Shown piece by piece: positions 30,456 through 41,453 of a stretch of DNA of 64,000 nucleotides (its first letter is position 1; every line of letters begins with the position of its first letter). The translations under genes were made by a program, and so were the position numbers. The stretch lies in assembly GCA_028723425.1 (NCBI GenBank), contig JAQYEZ010000038.1:17256-81255 (forward strand). Direction: 5' to 3'. The notes beneath the pieces were generated by a model. It did no database searches. It saw only the letters and a list, made by a program, of their open reading frames with translations, and was not told the DNA's origin. This DNA is from Peptoniphilaceae bacterium (lineage in GTDB: Bacteria; Bacillota; Clostridia; Tissierellales; Peptoniphilaceae).

Positions 30456-31550
30456 TTATTTATATTTATCTCTAAATTTTTCACTTATTGACTTAATATA
30501 ATTCTCATTATTAAAATAATCAATACCCATGGCTTTGTGCACTTGGGCTATTTTCTTTTGCCCTATTAGTCTTGCTTCTTGTGAAGATTTTTCTAGCATT
30601 TTAAAGATTTTTTCCATATCTTTAGCGTATTCTTTTCTTCTTTGCCTAATAGGTCTAAGCTCTGCTTGTAGAATTTCATTTAGGAATTTTTTTACCTTTA
30701 CATCACCAAGACCTCCTCTTTGGTAATGCTCTTTTAATTGATCCAAATTTTTATATTCAGGCAGGTATTTTTCAAAATCTGAGTCCTTGGCAAAGACATC
30801 AAGATAAGTAAATACTATATTTCCTTCTATCTTTCCTGGATCACTTACTTTTATATGATCTGGGTCTGTAAACATTGACATTACTTTTCTTCTTACTTCT
30901 TCTTCTGTATCTGAAAGATATATACAATTATTCAAGGACTTACTCATTTTGGCATTGCCATCAATACCCGGTAGTCTTCTTTGATATTTATTTTCAGGAA
31001 TTACAGCCTTAGGCTCTACAAAAGTTTGACCATAAATTGAATTGAAAGCTCTTACAAGTTCTCTGGCTTGTTCTATCATTGGTTCTTGATCTTCCCCTAC
31101 TGGGACTATATTTGCATCAAATAAAATAATATCTGATGTTTGACTTACAGGATAAATTAAAAATCCTGCTGGCAAAGATTCTCCAAATCCTTTTTGTTTG
31201 ATTTCAGCTTTTACAGTTGGATTTCTTTGTAGTCTTCCCAAATGAACTAAATTTAATAGATAAAAAGTTAATTCTGTTAGTTCTTGGACATAGGATTGAA
31301 CGAAAATCGTAGTTTTTTGTGGATCTATTCCTACACTTAAATAATCTAGTACAACCTCTCCTATGGATTCTTTTATTTTTTCAGGGTTAGTAAAGTTATC
31401 TGTCAAGGCTTGAGCATCGGCAATCATGACATACATTTTATCATAATTACCTTCATTCTGGATTCTAACTCTATTTTTAAGGGATCCAACATAATGACCT
31501 AAATGAAGTCTCCCAGTTGGTCTATCTCCTGTTAATATTATATCTGCCAT
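30456..31550 (-). CDS. trpS: Tryptophanyl-tRNA synthetase
   Basis: LTGDRPTGRLHLGHYVGSL, KMSKSLNN. Confidence 0.97.
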   Translation of the reverse strand: MADIILTGDRPTGRLHLGHYVGSLKNRVRIQNEGNYDKMYVMIADAQALTDNFTNPEKIKESIGEVVLDYLSVGIDPQKTTIFVQSYVQELTELTFYLLNLVHLGRLQRNPTVKAEIKQKGFGESLPAGFLIYPVSQTSDIILFDANIVPVGEDQEPMIEQARELVRAFNSIYGQTFVEPKAVIPENKYQRRLPGIDGNAKMSKSLNNCIYLSDTEEEVRRKVMSMFTDPDHIKVSDPGKIEGNIVFTYLDVFAKDSDFEKYLPEYKNLDQLKEHYQRGGLGDVKVKKFLNEILQAELRPIRQRRKEYAKDMEKIFKMLEKSSQEARLIGQKKIAQVHKAMGIDYFNNENYIKSISEKFRDKYK

Positions 31551-31636
31551 ATTATCTCCTATTTTTTATTTAACAATAATATTATACTTTTTGATTAATT
31601 TTATCAAATTATATTTTTCTTCTGTATTAGAAAAAA

Positions 31637-31662
31637 ATCTCTGAAATTTGCTTCTCAGAGAT
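31637..31662 (-). terminator. Terminator downstream of prfB
   Basis: Minus strand ATCTCTGAGAAGCAAATTTCAGAGATTTTTTT. Confidence 0.8.
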
Positions 31663-31669
31663 CTTACTT

Positions 31670-32789
31670 TTATTTTTTTTCGCTATGACATAAGGATAAA
31701 TAAGCGTCTATAAAGCCTTCTATATCTCCATCCATTACACTTTCCACATTGCCAACTTCAAAGTTTGTTCTGTGATCTTTTACAAGTGTATAAGGTTGGA
31801 AAACATAAGACCTAATTTGGCTGCCCCAAGCTATTTGTGAATAAGTTCCTTGTATATCTTCTATCTTTTCCTTATGTTCTTCTTCCTTAATTTGAACAAG
31901 CTTACTGATCAAAAGTTTCATAGCTGTTTCTCTATTTTGTATTTGACTTCTTTCAGCTTGAGAAGAAGCTACAACTCCTGTCGGCAAGTGGGTTATCCTA
32001 ACAGCAGAGTCTGTCATATTTACGTGCTGACCTCCAGCTCCAGATGCCCTAAAGGTGTCAATTCTTAAATCTTTTGGATCTATTTCTACACTCATATCAT
32101 CATCAAGCTCTGGGAAAATATCTACAGAGGCAAATGAAGTATGACGTCTTTTTTGAGAATCAAAGGGAGAAATCCTTACTAATCTATGAACTCCTTTTTC
32201 CGCCTTTAAATATCCATAGGCAAAAGGTGCTTTTACAAGAAGAGTCGCCGATTTTATTCCTCCTGCCTCTTCATTGTTCATATCTTGGACTTCGTACTTG
32301 TATCCCTTTTTTTCAAAAAATCTTTTGTACATCCTCAAAAGCATTTGCGCCCAATCAGTTGCCTCAAGCCCACCAGCTCCAGCGTGGATTACTAGATAAG
32401 CATTGTTTTTGTCATATTCCCCATCTAGTTGAGTTTTTATTTTAAATGAATTTATTTTTTTCTCAAGTTTTTTTAGTGACTCATCTACAAAATCCAAGCT
32501 ATCTTTTTCGGAAGATTCACTCATCTCTATCAATTCTAATAGATCTTGGTTATCATTTAGCTCATTTTCATAATCATTATAAGTATCCAAATCATTTTTC
32601 TTATCGGAAAGTTCTGCCATGATTTTTTGAGCCTTTTGTCTATCATTCCAAAAATCAGCTTGAGTTGTTTTTTTCTCAAGATCTCTAACTAAAACTTTCA
32701 AATTTGAAATGTCAAAGAGAGTCTCCAATCAATTTTAACATCTTTTGTAAATCTTTTATATGTTCACGTAATTCATAAATTTCTGCCAT
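31670..32789 (-). CDS. prfB: Peptide chain release factor 2, expressed by programmed +1 frameshift
   Basis: GGQHVNMTDSAVRITHLPTG motif; zero-frame ATG 32789 encodes MAEIYELREHIKDLQKMLKLIGDSL-TGA, then +1 at CTTTGAC gives FDISNLK... Confidence 0.95.
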
Positions 32790-32791
32790 GA

Positions 32792-35521
32792 TTAACCTTT
32801 TTTGACTTGAGTTTTCTTTCTTTCTCTTTCAAGTCTTCTTCTTTCAGCTCTGGATAAATCTTCTTCATTTATCTTTTCAGTTCCTTGATCACTGGATTCT
32901 TCTTTTGGAACATTGACTTGTTTTCTTTCGATTCCTTGTCTGATTTGAACACTCATCATAAGTCTTATAGTTTCTTCTTGAATTTCTGATGTCATCTTTT
33001 CATACATTTCGAAACCTTCATTTGTGTAAGCTCTGACAGGGTCTTCGTTACCCATAGCTCTTACGCCTATTTCCTTACGCATTTGATCCATTGAATCGAT
33101 ATGTTCCATCCATTTTGTATCAATAACTCTTAAGAGAACAACTCTTTCTATTTCTCTCATGTTTTCACTACCAAATTTTTCTTCCTTCTCTTGGTACTTA
33201 GAAAGAGATGTTTTGTAAATATAATCTATTAATTTATCTTGGGTGAAATCATTTATATTTTCAAAATGTAATTCTTCAACTGGTAAAGCAAGGCTATTTA
33301 GGTAGTTTAATAAGGCTACCATTTCCCAATTTTCTGGTTTTACATCAGGATTTGTAAATGAATAAACTGAAGTTTCGATAATATCTTTTAACATGCCTAA
33401 GATAGATTCTCTCATGTCTTCACCGAAAAGAACTTGTTTTCTTTCGTTATAAATAATGCCTCTTTGTTTATTCATAACATCATCGTATTGGAGAACTCTT
33501 TTTCTTGTTGCAAAGTTATTGGCTTCTACTCTTGTTTGTGCCTTTTCTATAGCTCTTGAAACCATTTTTGAAACTATTGGCTCATCCTCTGGGAAGTCAT
33601 AAGAATCTACAAACTTGCTAACTGCTTCTCCACCATTTAATCTGATTAAATCATCTTCAAGGGAAATGAAGAATCTAGATTTTCCAGGATCACCTTGACG
33701 GCCTGAACGACCTCTTAATTGGTTGTCTATACGTCTTGATTCGTGCCTTTCTGAACCAATTATATAAAGACCTCCAGCTTTTCTAACTTGCTCTGCTTCC
33801 TTGTCTATACCAGGTTTAAATTGGTTTTTGTATTGTCTATATTTTTTTCTTGCTTCTAGTATTTCTTGGTTGTCAGTTTCTGAAAAAGCATCTACTTGTT
33901 CAAGAACTTCATCAGCAATGCCTTCTCTTTTTAATTTTTGTTTAGCCATGTGATCAGCATTTCCACCAAGCATAATATCAGTACCACGACCAGCCATATT
34001 GGTAGCTATAGTGATAGATCCAAACCTACCTGCTTGAGCAACTATATCTGCTTCTCTCTCATGGTTTTTAGCATTTAATACTACATGAGGAATTTGATTT
34101 TTCTTTAATTCTTTGGAAAGTTTTTCTGAATTTTCGATGGAAACTGTACCAACAAGGATTGGTTGACCAGTTTGGTGAACCCTCTTTATTTCATCAATGA
34201 TAGCATTAAACTTTCCTCTTTCATTAATATAAACATGATCTGGATCATCAATTCTTTGTACAGGTTTATTGGTTGGAATTTCAACAACATCAAGTTTATA
34301 TATTTCAGAAAACTCATCTTCTTCTGTTTTTGCTGTACCAGTCATTCCTGATAACTTATCATACATTCTAAAGTAATTTTGGAAAGTAATTGTAGCAAGT
34401 GTTTTACTTTCTGCCTTAACTTCTACTCCTTCTTTAGCTTCTATAGCTTGGTGAAGACCATCAGAATATCTTCTACCATACATAATACGTCCTGTAAATT
34501 CATCTACAATTTGTACTTCACCATTAGTTACTACATAGTCTATATCTCTTGTCATAGTAGTATTTGCCTTTAAGGCATTGTTAATATAGTGGGCTAGTTC
34601 CAAATGTTCAGGGTCTGAAAGGTTATCAATTCCAAAAAACTTCTCTGCCTTTGCTGTACCTTTTTCTGTTAGGTTAGAAGATTTTCTCTTCTCATCAACC
34701 AAATAGTCTACATCTTCTACAACAAACTCCCTATCAAATGGGTCTATATCTGCATCTTCGTTTGGATCAAGTATTCTTCCTTCCAAAGTTTGAATAAACT
34801 CATTTGCTTTTACATAAGTATCTGTAGATTCTTCGCCTTGACCTGAAATAATAAGTGGAGTTCTAGCCTCATCAATAAGAATAGAGTCAACCTCATCGAC
34901 TATAGCATAATGAAGACCTCTTTGTACCATGGAATTTTTATAAATAACCATATTATCTCTTAGGTAATCAAAACCAAATTGGTTATTGGTACCATAGGTA
35001 ATATCGCAAGCATAGTTTACTTGTCTTTCTGAGTTAGTTAGGCCATAAAGTATACAACCTACACTTAGACCTAAGAAAGAGTAAATCTTACCCATCCACT
35101 CTTGGTCACGTTTAGCAAGATAGTCATTTACTGTTACTATATGAACCCCCTTACCTTCCAAAGCATTTAAGTAGGCAGGCAAAGTTTCAACCAAAGTTTT
35201 ACCTTCTCCTGTCTTCATTTCTGCAATCTGACCATTATGTAGAACAATTCCACCCAACAATTGAACAGGGTAGTGTTTAAGTCCTATAACCCTATCACTT
35301 GCTTCTCTAACAACTGCAAATGCCTCAACCAACAAATCATCTAAAGTTTCGCCATTTGCTAATCTTTCTTTAAATTCATTAGTTTTATTTTTTAATTCTT
35401 CGTCTGTTAATTTTTGCATTTCTTCATCTAGTGCTAAAATTTGATCAACAAGTTTTTGATTGTTGTCGATTTCTTTCTGACTAAATGATTTGAAAAAGTT
35501 AAATATTGCCAAATTTTTCAC
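32792..35521 (-). CDS. secA: Preprotein translocase ATPase SecA
   Basis: QLLGGIVLHNGQIAEMKTGEGKTL, TNMAGRGTDIMLGGN. Confidence 0.98.
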   Translation of the reverse strand: MKNLAIFNFFKSFSQKEIDNNQKLVDQILALDEEMQKLTDEELKNKTNEFKERLANGETLDDLLVEAFAVVREASDRVIGLKHYPVQLLGGIVLHNGQIAEMKTGEGKTLVETLPAYLNALEGKGVHIVTVNDYLAKRDQEWMGKIYSFLGLSVGCILYGLTNSERQVNYACDITYGTNNQFGFDYLRDNMVIYKNSMVQRGLHYAIVDEVDSILIDEARTPLIISGQGEESTDTYVKANEFIQTLEGRILDPNEDADIDPFDREFVVEDVDYLVDEKRKSSNLTEKGTAKAEKFFGIDNLSDPEHLELAHYINNALKANTTMTRDIDYVVTNGEVQIVDEFTGRIMYGRRYSDGLHQAIEAKEGVEVKAESKTLATITFQNYFRMYDKLSGMTGTAKTEEDEFSEIYKLDVVEIPTNKPVQRIDDPDHVYINERGKFNAIIDEIKRVHQTGQPILVGTVSIENSEKLSKELKKNQIPHVVLNAKNHEREADIVAQAGRFGSITIATNMAGRGTDIMLGGNADHMAKQKLKREGIADEVLEQVDAFSETDNQEILEARKKYRQYKNQFKPGIDKEAEQVRKAGGLYIIGSERHESRRIDNQLRGRSGRQGDPGKSRFFISLEDDLIRLNGGEAVSKFVDSYDFPEDEPIVSKMVSRAIEKAQTRVEANNFATRKRVLQYDDVMNKQRGIIYNERKQVLFGEDMRESILGMLKDIIETSVYSFTNPDVKPENWEMVALLNYLNSLALPVEELHFENINDFTQDKLIDYIYKTSLSKYQEKEEKFGSENMREIERVVLLRVIDTKWMEHIDSMDQMRKEIGVRAMGNEDPVRAYTNEGFEMYEKMTSEIQEETIRLMMSVQIRQGIERKQVNVPKEESSDQGTEKINEEDLSRAERRRLERERKKTQVKKG

Positions 35522-35652
35522 CTCTAATTCTCTGTTTATCCTATCATTTTATAAAAAATTATTCAATTACAAAATAAGATAAGCAAAACTTGTCAAATAC
35601 TATAATAAAGTAAATCCCGTAATTTGTAAACTATTATTTTAAATTATAGGCA

Positions 35653-35685
35653 CTAAAAAATGCTAGCCCTAAAAACTAGCATTTT
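35653..35685 (-). terminator. Terminator downstream of hpf
   Basis: AAAAATGCTAG...CTAGCATTTTT. Confidence 0.8.
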
Positions 35686-35696
35686 TATACTTAAAT

Positions 35697-36233
35697 TTAT
35701 TTCATAGTTGGAATTATTTCACCATAATTTCCATCTTTTCTTTTATAAACAACTCTTACTTGCATTTCTTGATCATCTAAAAATACGAAAAAGTCGTGAT
35801 TTAATAGTTCCATTTGTAAAACTGCTTCTTCTTCGTTCATTGGTTTTACTGAAATTTCTTTAAATCTAACAATTTTACTGGTGGATTCTTTTTCTTCTTC
35901 TAAATCATCAGACAATGATTCAAATCTTATAGACTCTCCACTTTTCCTGTCTCTTTGGAGTTTGGTCTTATATTTTCTTATTTGTCTAACTAATGAATCT
36001 ACAATCATATCCACAGAATCCATGAAGTCCTCTGATTTTTCTTCAGCTCTAAGAATTGTGCCACCCTTTAAATATATAGTTGATTCAACTTTTTTCTCTA
36101 TACCCTCAACAGCAAGATTTACATCCATTTCTTCTTCATGGAAATACTTATCAAGTCTATCAAACTTTGCTTGGCACATCTCTTTTAAATCTTCAGTAAC
36201 ATTAATGTTTTTACCTCTTATATTAAGTTTCAT
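35697..36233 (-). CDS. hpf: Ribosome hibernation promoting factor, long form
   Basis: MKLNIRGKNINVTEDLKEMCQAKFDRLDKYF plus C-terminal KPMNEEEAVLQMELLNHDFFVFLD. Confidence 0.95.
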   Translation of the reverse strand: MKLNIRGKNINVTEDLKEMCQAKFDRLDKYFHEEEMDVNLAVEGIEKKVESTIYLKGGTILRAEEKSEDFMDSVDMIVDSLVRQIRKYKTKLQRDRKSGESIRFESLSDDLEEEKESTSKIVRFKEISVKPMNEEEAVLQMELLNHDFFVFLDDQEMQVRVVYKRKDGNYGEIIPTMK

Positions 36234-36349
36234 ATAGTTACCTCCTATCTTATTTTTTATATACCCCTTTCGTATTTGTGTAAACGTTTTTAATTTTATT
36301 AATTTATAAAAACAAGTATAGTAAAAAAGAATAAATTAAGGAGAAAATT

Positions 36350-38266
36350 ATGGACAAAACACAGCTAAAAGACATATTAAGCTATGAATTTATCAACAGC
36401 TTAGAAATTTCTGGTGACAAAAAAAATTTGGCTTATAAAACTACCAAGGCCAACGAAAAAGAAAATAGGTATGATACTTTTTTAAACTTACTTGACTTAG
36501 ATAGTAAAAAATTTTATAGGATTTCAGATAATCCAAATATATCTATTTTTACTTTTGACAAAGAGTCTAAACTTATTTTTAAGGAAAAAACTGATGATGA
36601 ATATGACTATTTCTATAGTAAAGATTTATCTGCCCAAGTTGCAAGCCAAGCATTTAAAATTGATAAAAATGTTAGCAGTATAGAACACATAAAAGATAAT
36701 GTATTTCTAATATTTGCAACTGATAAAAAATCAAAAGAAGATAAAGAAAAATCAGAAGATCAAGATAAGGTATTTAAAGAAGTTACTAGCCTACCTTTCT
36801 GGTTTAATGGACAAGGCTATCTAAAATTGGAAACTGTCGGTATTTATTTATATAATAAAGATGAAAATAAACTAAAACATCTTATGACTTCAAATATAAA
36901 TAATGACATATCTCTTCTAAAAATATCCGATGACTTAAAGAAATTAGCCTATACAAAAGCTATCTATAGCAATGGTTATAACAAAATTTATGAAGACTTA
37001 TATATCTATGACCTAGAAAAAAATGAAGAAAAACTACTATTAAAAGAAAAATTCTCATATGCCTATATAAATTTCTATAAAGATGGTCTAGTATTTGTAG
37101 GATCTGATATGAAAAAGCATGGAATAAACCAAGATCCTTTTATTTATAAGGTTGACTTTGAAGGAAATCTTATAAAAATTTCTGATGATAATTTTGATAT
37201 AGACTTTGGTGTTTCTACTGGAACTGATGCAAGATTTGGTCATGATACTACATTTAGACAAGAAAATGAAAAACTCTATTTTACAGCTACCAAAAATGAG
37301 GATTCTAAACTTTATTGCTTTAACCTAGAAACAGGAAAACTTGATTTGCTAATTGAAGGTGGTCTTGAAAGCTTTGCCTTAGGAGATGATAAAATATATT
37401 ATAGCAAGATGAGTAAAGATTCTCTTTGTGAAATTTATGAAGAAGGTAAGACTAAAGCCTTAGTTGAAAATAAAATTAAGACTCGCCTTGGAAAAATTGA
37501 AGAATTTTTCTTTGAATCAAATGGAGATAAATTAAGAGGTTATGTACTACTTCCTACAGATTTTGATCCAAATAAAAAATATCCAACCCTATTAAGCATA
37601 CATGGTGGACCAAAAACTGAATTTTCTGATATTTTCCACCATGAACATCAAGTTTTTGCCAATGATGGTTATATAATAATCTATACTAATCCACACGGAG
37701 CAAGCGGCAATGGTGTCGCATTTTCTGATATCAGGGGTAGGTATGGAGAAATTGATTATGAGGATTTGATGAATTTTACAAATGAGGCAATAAAAAGATA
37801 TCCTCAAATAGATACAGAAAATATGGGAGTTTATGGAGGATCTTATGGTGGTTTTATGACCAATTGGATTATATCTCATACAGATAGATTTAAAGCTGCC
37901 AATGCCCAAAGATGTATATCAAACTGGATTTCCTTCTATGGAGTTTCAGATATAGGCTATTATTTTGCAAGCGATCAAACTGATTCAAATCCTTGGGATA
38001 GCCTTGATAAGATGTGGGAACTTTCGCCATTAAAGCATGCCAAGAATGTAAAAACTCCAACTCTCTTTATTCATTCTGATATGGACTACAGGTGTCCTTT
38101 GGAACAAGGCCTACAAATGTATACTAGGATAAAATTAAATGGAGTTGAAACAAAAATGTTTATCTTCCATGGAGAAAATCACGAGTTGTCAAGGTCAGGC
38201 AAACCTAAAGGAAGAATAAAAAGACTTACAGAAATCAAAAATTGGTTTGATGGACATTTGAAATGA
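36350..38266 (+). CDS. S9 family (prolyl oligopeptidase/acylaminoacyl) peptidase
   Basis: GVYGGSYGGFMTNWI, HGGPKTEFSDIFHHEHQVFANDGYIIIYTNPHGASG. Confidence 0.95.
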   Translation: MDKTQLKDILSYEFINSLEISGDKKNLAYKTTKANEKENRYDTFLNLLDLDSKKFYRISDNPNISIFTFDKESKLIFKEKTDDEYDYFYSKDLSAQVASQAFKIDKNVSSIEHIKDNVFLIFATDKKSKEDKEKSEDQDKVFKEVTSLPFWFNGQGYLKLETVGIYLYNKDENKLKHLMTSNINNDISLLKISDDLKKLAYTKAIYSNGYNKIYEDLYIYDLEKNEEKLLLKEKFSYAYINFYKDGLVFVGSDMKKHGINQDPFIYKVDFEGNLIKISDDNFDIDFGVSTGTDARFGHDTTFRQENEKLYFTATKNEDSKLYCFNLETGKLDLLIEGGLESFALGDDKIYYSKMSKDSLCEIYEEGKTKALVENKIKTRLGKIEEFFFESNGDKLRGYVLLPTDFDPNKKYPTLLSIHGGPKTEFSDIFHHEHQVFANDGYIIIYTNPHGASGNGVAFSDIRGRYGEIDYEDLMNFTNEAIKRYPQIDTENMGVYGGSYGGFMTNWIISHTDRFKAANAQRCISNWISFYGVSDIGYYFASDQTDSNPWDSLDKMWELSPLKHAKNVKTPTLFIHSDMDYRCPLEQGLQMYTRIKLNGVETKMFIFHGENHELSRSGKPKGRIKRLTEIKNWFDGHLK

Positions 38267-39189
38267 AATTAAAAAAGTTTAAATTTAAGGATTTTTTAAA
38301 AAATCTACTTAATAGAGTATTGGCCCATGACCTGTCGACTATGTCGGCGGCCATGTCCTACTACTATCTGTCGGCTTCCTTACCTCTATTGCTTGTTTTG
38401 ACGAATTTAGTTGGCAAATATTTGGGAGGAAATAGGGATCTACTCTTAGAATTTGTAGAAATATTGCCAGGGCAAACTCAAGATATCATTATATATATAA
38501 TAGATTCTTTTTTTAAATCGAAAAACTCAAGTTCACTTTCAGTAATAACTTTAATTTTTGCGGTTTGGTCAGCATCAAAAGGAATTTTTAAACTTCTTGA
38601 TTCCTTAAATGTAGCTTATGGTTTTGGCAAATTCAAATCAAGTATTTATGAAAAAATTTTATCTTTTCTATATACACTAGTTTTAATTTTAATAGTAATT
38701 ATTTTTATGACTATTAGAATTTATGGTCCTAAACTTATAGATACTATTAATAATTTCCTAAATGATTTTGGCCTAAGTCCCTTAACAGATCAAGTGACTT
38801 TAATTTCAAGACTTATAAGTGGATTTCTACCACTAATAGTGATGTCAATTGCTCTTGCCCTTCTTTATAAGCTTGCTGCAAATAGAGATAAGAACTTCAA
38901 CATAACTTTCAAACAAGGACTTGTAGGTGGAATATTTACTACCCTTGTAATCTATATAGGTTCTTTCATTTACTCATTCTTTTTGGATAATATTTCAAAA
39001 ATGTCTGTGATCTATGGAACTCTAGCAGGAGTTTTATCTCTTTTTATTTGGATAATGATTTTCTCATATTCCATAATATTAGGTGCAGAAGTTATAGCCG
39101 CTTTTATGGAGCAAAGAAAGGGTCTAATTAGAGATATACCAGAAGAAATCGAAGAAAATATACCTGATGGTATAAAGGATAGAATATGA
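38263..39189 (+). CDS. YihY/BrkB-like integral membrane protein
   Basis: LSTMSAAMSYYYLSASLPLLLVL, multi-TM. Confidence 0.9.
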   Translation: MKLKKFKFKDFLKNLLNRVLAHDLSTMSAAMSYYYLSASLPLLLVLTNLVGKYLGGNRDLLLEFVEILPGQTQDIIIYIIDSFFKSKNSSSLSVITLIFAVWSASKGIFKLLDSLNVAYGFGKFKSSIYEKILSFLYTLVLILIVIIFMTIRIYGPKLIDTINNFLNDFGLSPLTDQVTLISRLISGFLPLIVMSIALALLYKLAANRDKNFNITFKQGLVGGIFTTLVIYIGSFIYSFFLDNISKMSVIYGTLAGVLSLFIWIMIFSYSIILGAEVIAAFMEQRKGLIRDIPEEIEENIPDGIKDRI

Positions 39190-39722
39190 AAAAAGAAATA
39201 AGAAGATATTTTTTAAATTTTAAACGTAGGCTTAATAAAAATATTAAAGATGAATATGACAAGAAAATATATGAAAATATAATAAACTCTGATTTATATA
39301 AAAATGCCACTTCAATTTTTATTTATCTATCTATGGATTATGAGATTGACACAAGAGCCTTAATAAAAAAATCCTTTAAGGACGGCAAAAAAGTTTATGT
39401 CCCAAAAATTAGAAAAAAAATGATTATGGATGCTGTTCAAATAGAAAATATGGATCAAATAGTAAAAGGTGCTTATGATTTAGATACTGCAAGTGGAGAT
39501 AATATAATAAAATCACCAGACCTTACTTTAGTTCCAGGGCTTTGTTTTGACGATAATAAGCACAGGGTGGGCTTTGGAGGAGCCTACTATGATAATTATA
39601 TAGCTAATCATGATTCTATTTATATGGGCCTATTTTATAGCCAATTAAAGATGGATAAGATACCTATAGAAGATCACGATCAAGTGCTTGATTATATAGT
39701 TACAGAAAATGGAATAATATAA
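39186..39722 (+). CDS. 5-formyltetrahydrofolate cyclo-ligase
   Basis: DLTLVPGLCFDDNKHRVGFGGAYYDNYI. Confidence 0.93.
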   Translation: MKKEIRRYFLNFKRRLNKNIKDEYDKKIYENIINSDLYKNATSIFIYLSMDYEIDTRALIKKSFKDGKKVYVPKIRKKMIMDAVQIENMDQIVKGAYDLDTASGDNIIKSPDLTLVPGLCFDDNKHRVGFGGAYYDNYIANHDSIYMGLFYSQLKMDKIPIEDHDQVLDYIVTENGII

Positions 39723-39726
39723 TTTT

Positions 39727-39767
39727 AAAATGGATGCTACAAAACTATTGCAGCATCCATTTTTTTG
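39727..39767 (+). terminator. Bidirectional terminator
   Basis: AAAATGGATGCT...AGCATCCATTTTTTT. Confidence 0.85.
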
Positions 39768-39774
39768 CTATCTA

Positions 39775-41235
39775 TTAAAAGAATTTTTCTTCAACTTCAC
39801 TAACATTTATTCTTTTCTTTAAGATCAAAGATACTAATACATTAATTAAAATATTTATGACAAAGGCCCACAAAAATCCTGGAATATTTAAGGGAGAAAT
39901 ATTCAATAGCCTAAAGACAAATAATACTATAACTCCCATTGTCATACCAAGACTAGCTCCTTCTTTTGAAGCATATTTCCAATAAAGCCCTAAGATAAAA
40001 GCAGGAGCAAGCTGAGCAAGACCTGTATAGGCAACATCTTGAACTACTTGAACTAAGGCTTTTGGAGGTCTTATTGCTATTATAGAGGCTATAATTGCTA
40101 TAAGGACAATGATTATTCTTGAAACTCTCATATTAGTTCGATTTGAAATCTTTTCTTTTTTGTTAAAGAAAATCAAGTCTTGAGATACTAGTTGTGCACA
40201 AGATAAGAGCATAGCATTTATAGTTGATAAACCTGCAGACATGGCAGCTGCCATTACAAGGGCTGCTACTATCCAACTGGTGTTTTCTATCATCATAATT
40301 GGTAGGACTTGGTCTGCTCTGTCCAAATTCCCCAACATATTATGACCTGCTAAGCCAATAAATAAAGCTGAAAATCCAAAAATCAAAACTTGAGATACAG
40401 GCACACTTATAGCAGATTTTGCCAATGAATTTGTATCTTTTGCCATAAGGGATTTTGACCAAATATATGGGCAAAGCCAAATTCCAAAAGGTAGGACTAT
40501 AAATTGCATAAGCCAATAAGCATTGGTGTAAGTTCCTTGAGGGCCTGGTCTTGATAAAAGTTCTGGGGCAGAATTTCTTGTTGCTTGGAATAATTCAACA
40601 ACTCCACCAAAAGGTTTGATTGCTATAATTGCAGCAACTACAATACCTGCCATCAGAATTACTGCCTGAAAAGCATCCAAAAGGACAACCCCTCCAGCCC
40701 CACCTATCATTACATATAAAAGTGAAAAGACTACAGAAATCAACAGAGCAACTTTATAATTAAGAAGATCTCCAGTTATTATAGATAAGGCTGTGGCATT
40801 TCCTACATACTGCATAGATAAAAATATCAAAGTCATAAGTACAGAAATACTTGATGCCAAAATCTTTAAATATCCTGATTTAAATCTATCTTGGAAATAA
40901 TCCCCTATAGACATATAGCCGTATTTTTTGGCCTGTTTTCTAATCTTATTTCCAAAATAAATAACCATGAAAGCAACCCAAACTTGGCTTAGAACAATTA
41001 CAATATAAGAAATACCATGAGTATAGTACATGCCTGGTCCACCAAGAAAAGCAAAGGTTGATTGCATACCAGCTATCATTGTCAAAGCCATCAAAAGACC
41101 ACCAACTCCCCTATTAGCCAAGAAAAAACTTTGAGTATCTGTTGATTTTTTCTTTTTTGAATTTACTATAGTTACCCCTAGCATCAAACATAAGTAAATA
41201 ACTACTATTAAAAAACTTGCTAAAGATTTATCCAT
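39775..41235 (-). CDS. Sodium:solute symporter (PanF-like)
   Basis: 13-TM SSS-family pattern, GMQSTFAFLGGPGMYYTHGISY. Confidence 0.9.
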   Translation of the reverse strand: MDKSLASFLIVVIYLCLMLGVTIVNSKKKKSTDTQSFFLANRGVGGLLMALTMIAGMQSTFAFLGGPGMYYTHGISYIVIVLSQVWVAFMVIYFGNKIRKQAKKYGYMSIGDYFQDRFKSGYLKILASSISVLMTLIFLSMQYVGNATALSIITGDLLNYKVALLISVVFSLLYVMIGGAGGVVLLDAFQAVILMAGIVVAAIIAIKPFGGVVELFQATRNSAPELLSRPGPQGTYTNAYWLMQFIVLPFGIWLCPYIWSKSLMAKDTNSLAKSAISVPVSQVLIFGFSALFIGLAGHNMLGNLDRADQVLPIMMIENTSWIVAALVMAAAMSAGLSTINAMLLSCAQLVSQDLIFFNKKEKISNRTNMRVSRIIIVLIAIIASIIAIRPPKALVQVVQDVAYTGLAQLAPAFILGLYWKYASKEGASLGMTMGVIVLFVFRLLNISPLNIPGFLWAFVINILINVLVSLILKKRINVSEVEEKFF

Positions 41236-41237
41236 TC

Positions 41238-41453
41238 TTAATCTTCCTCATCTTTCTCATTTTTTACAAAATCATGCGCAACTATCAAAACAAAAATCAA
41301 GTTTACAAACATCAATATCCACCAGTAAAAAAGTGGAAATGGTAAAAAGCCAAATATATAAGGTTCTGCTGATTTTGTAAAACTGAAGGGAATCATTGCC
41401 AATAGCAAAAGTACAATAAAAATTCCCATGATTATCTTATTTTTCTTCTTCAT
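41238..41453 (-). CDS. Small two-TM protein (DUF3311-like partner of SSS transporter)
   Basis: MKKKNKIIMGIFIVLLLLAMIPF...FPLFYWWILMFV; directly upstream of symporter. Confidence 0.7.
   Translation of the reverse strand: MKKKNKIIMGIFIVLLLLAMIPFSFTKSAEPYIFGFLPFPLFYWWILMFVNLIFVLIVAHDFVKNEKDEED

Noticed and set aside
31551-31669. T-box upstream of trpS
   Set aside because: The intergenic region contains only the prfB terminator; no AGGGTGG-type box is present.
32728-32728. TTG start for prfB given by the ORF track
   Set aside because: A longer zero-frame ORF with the classic CTTTGAC shift site explains the gene better.
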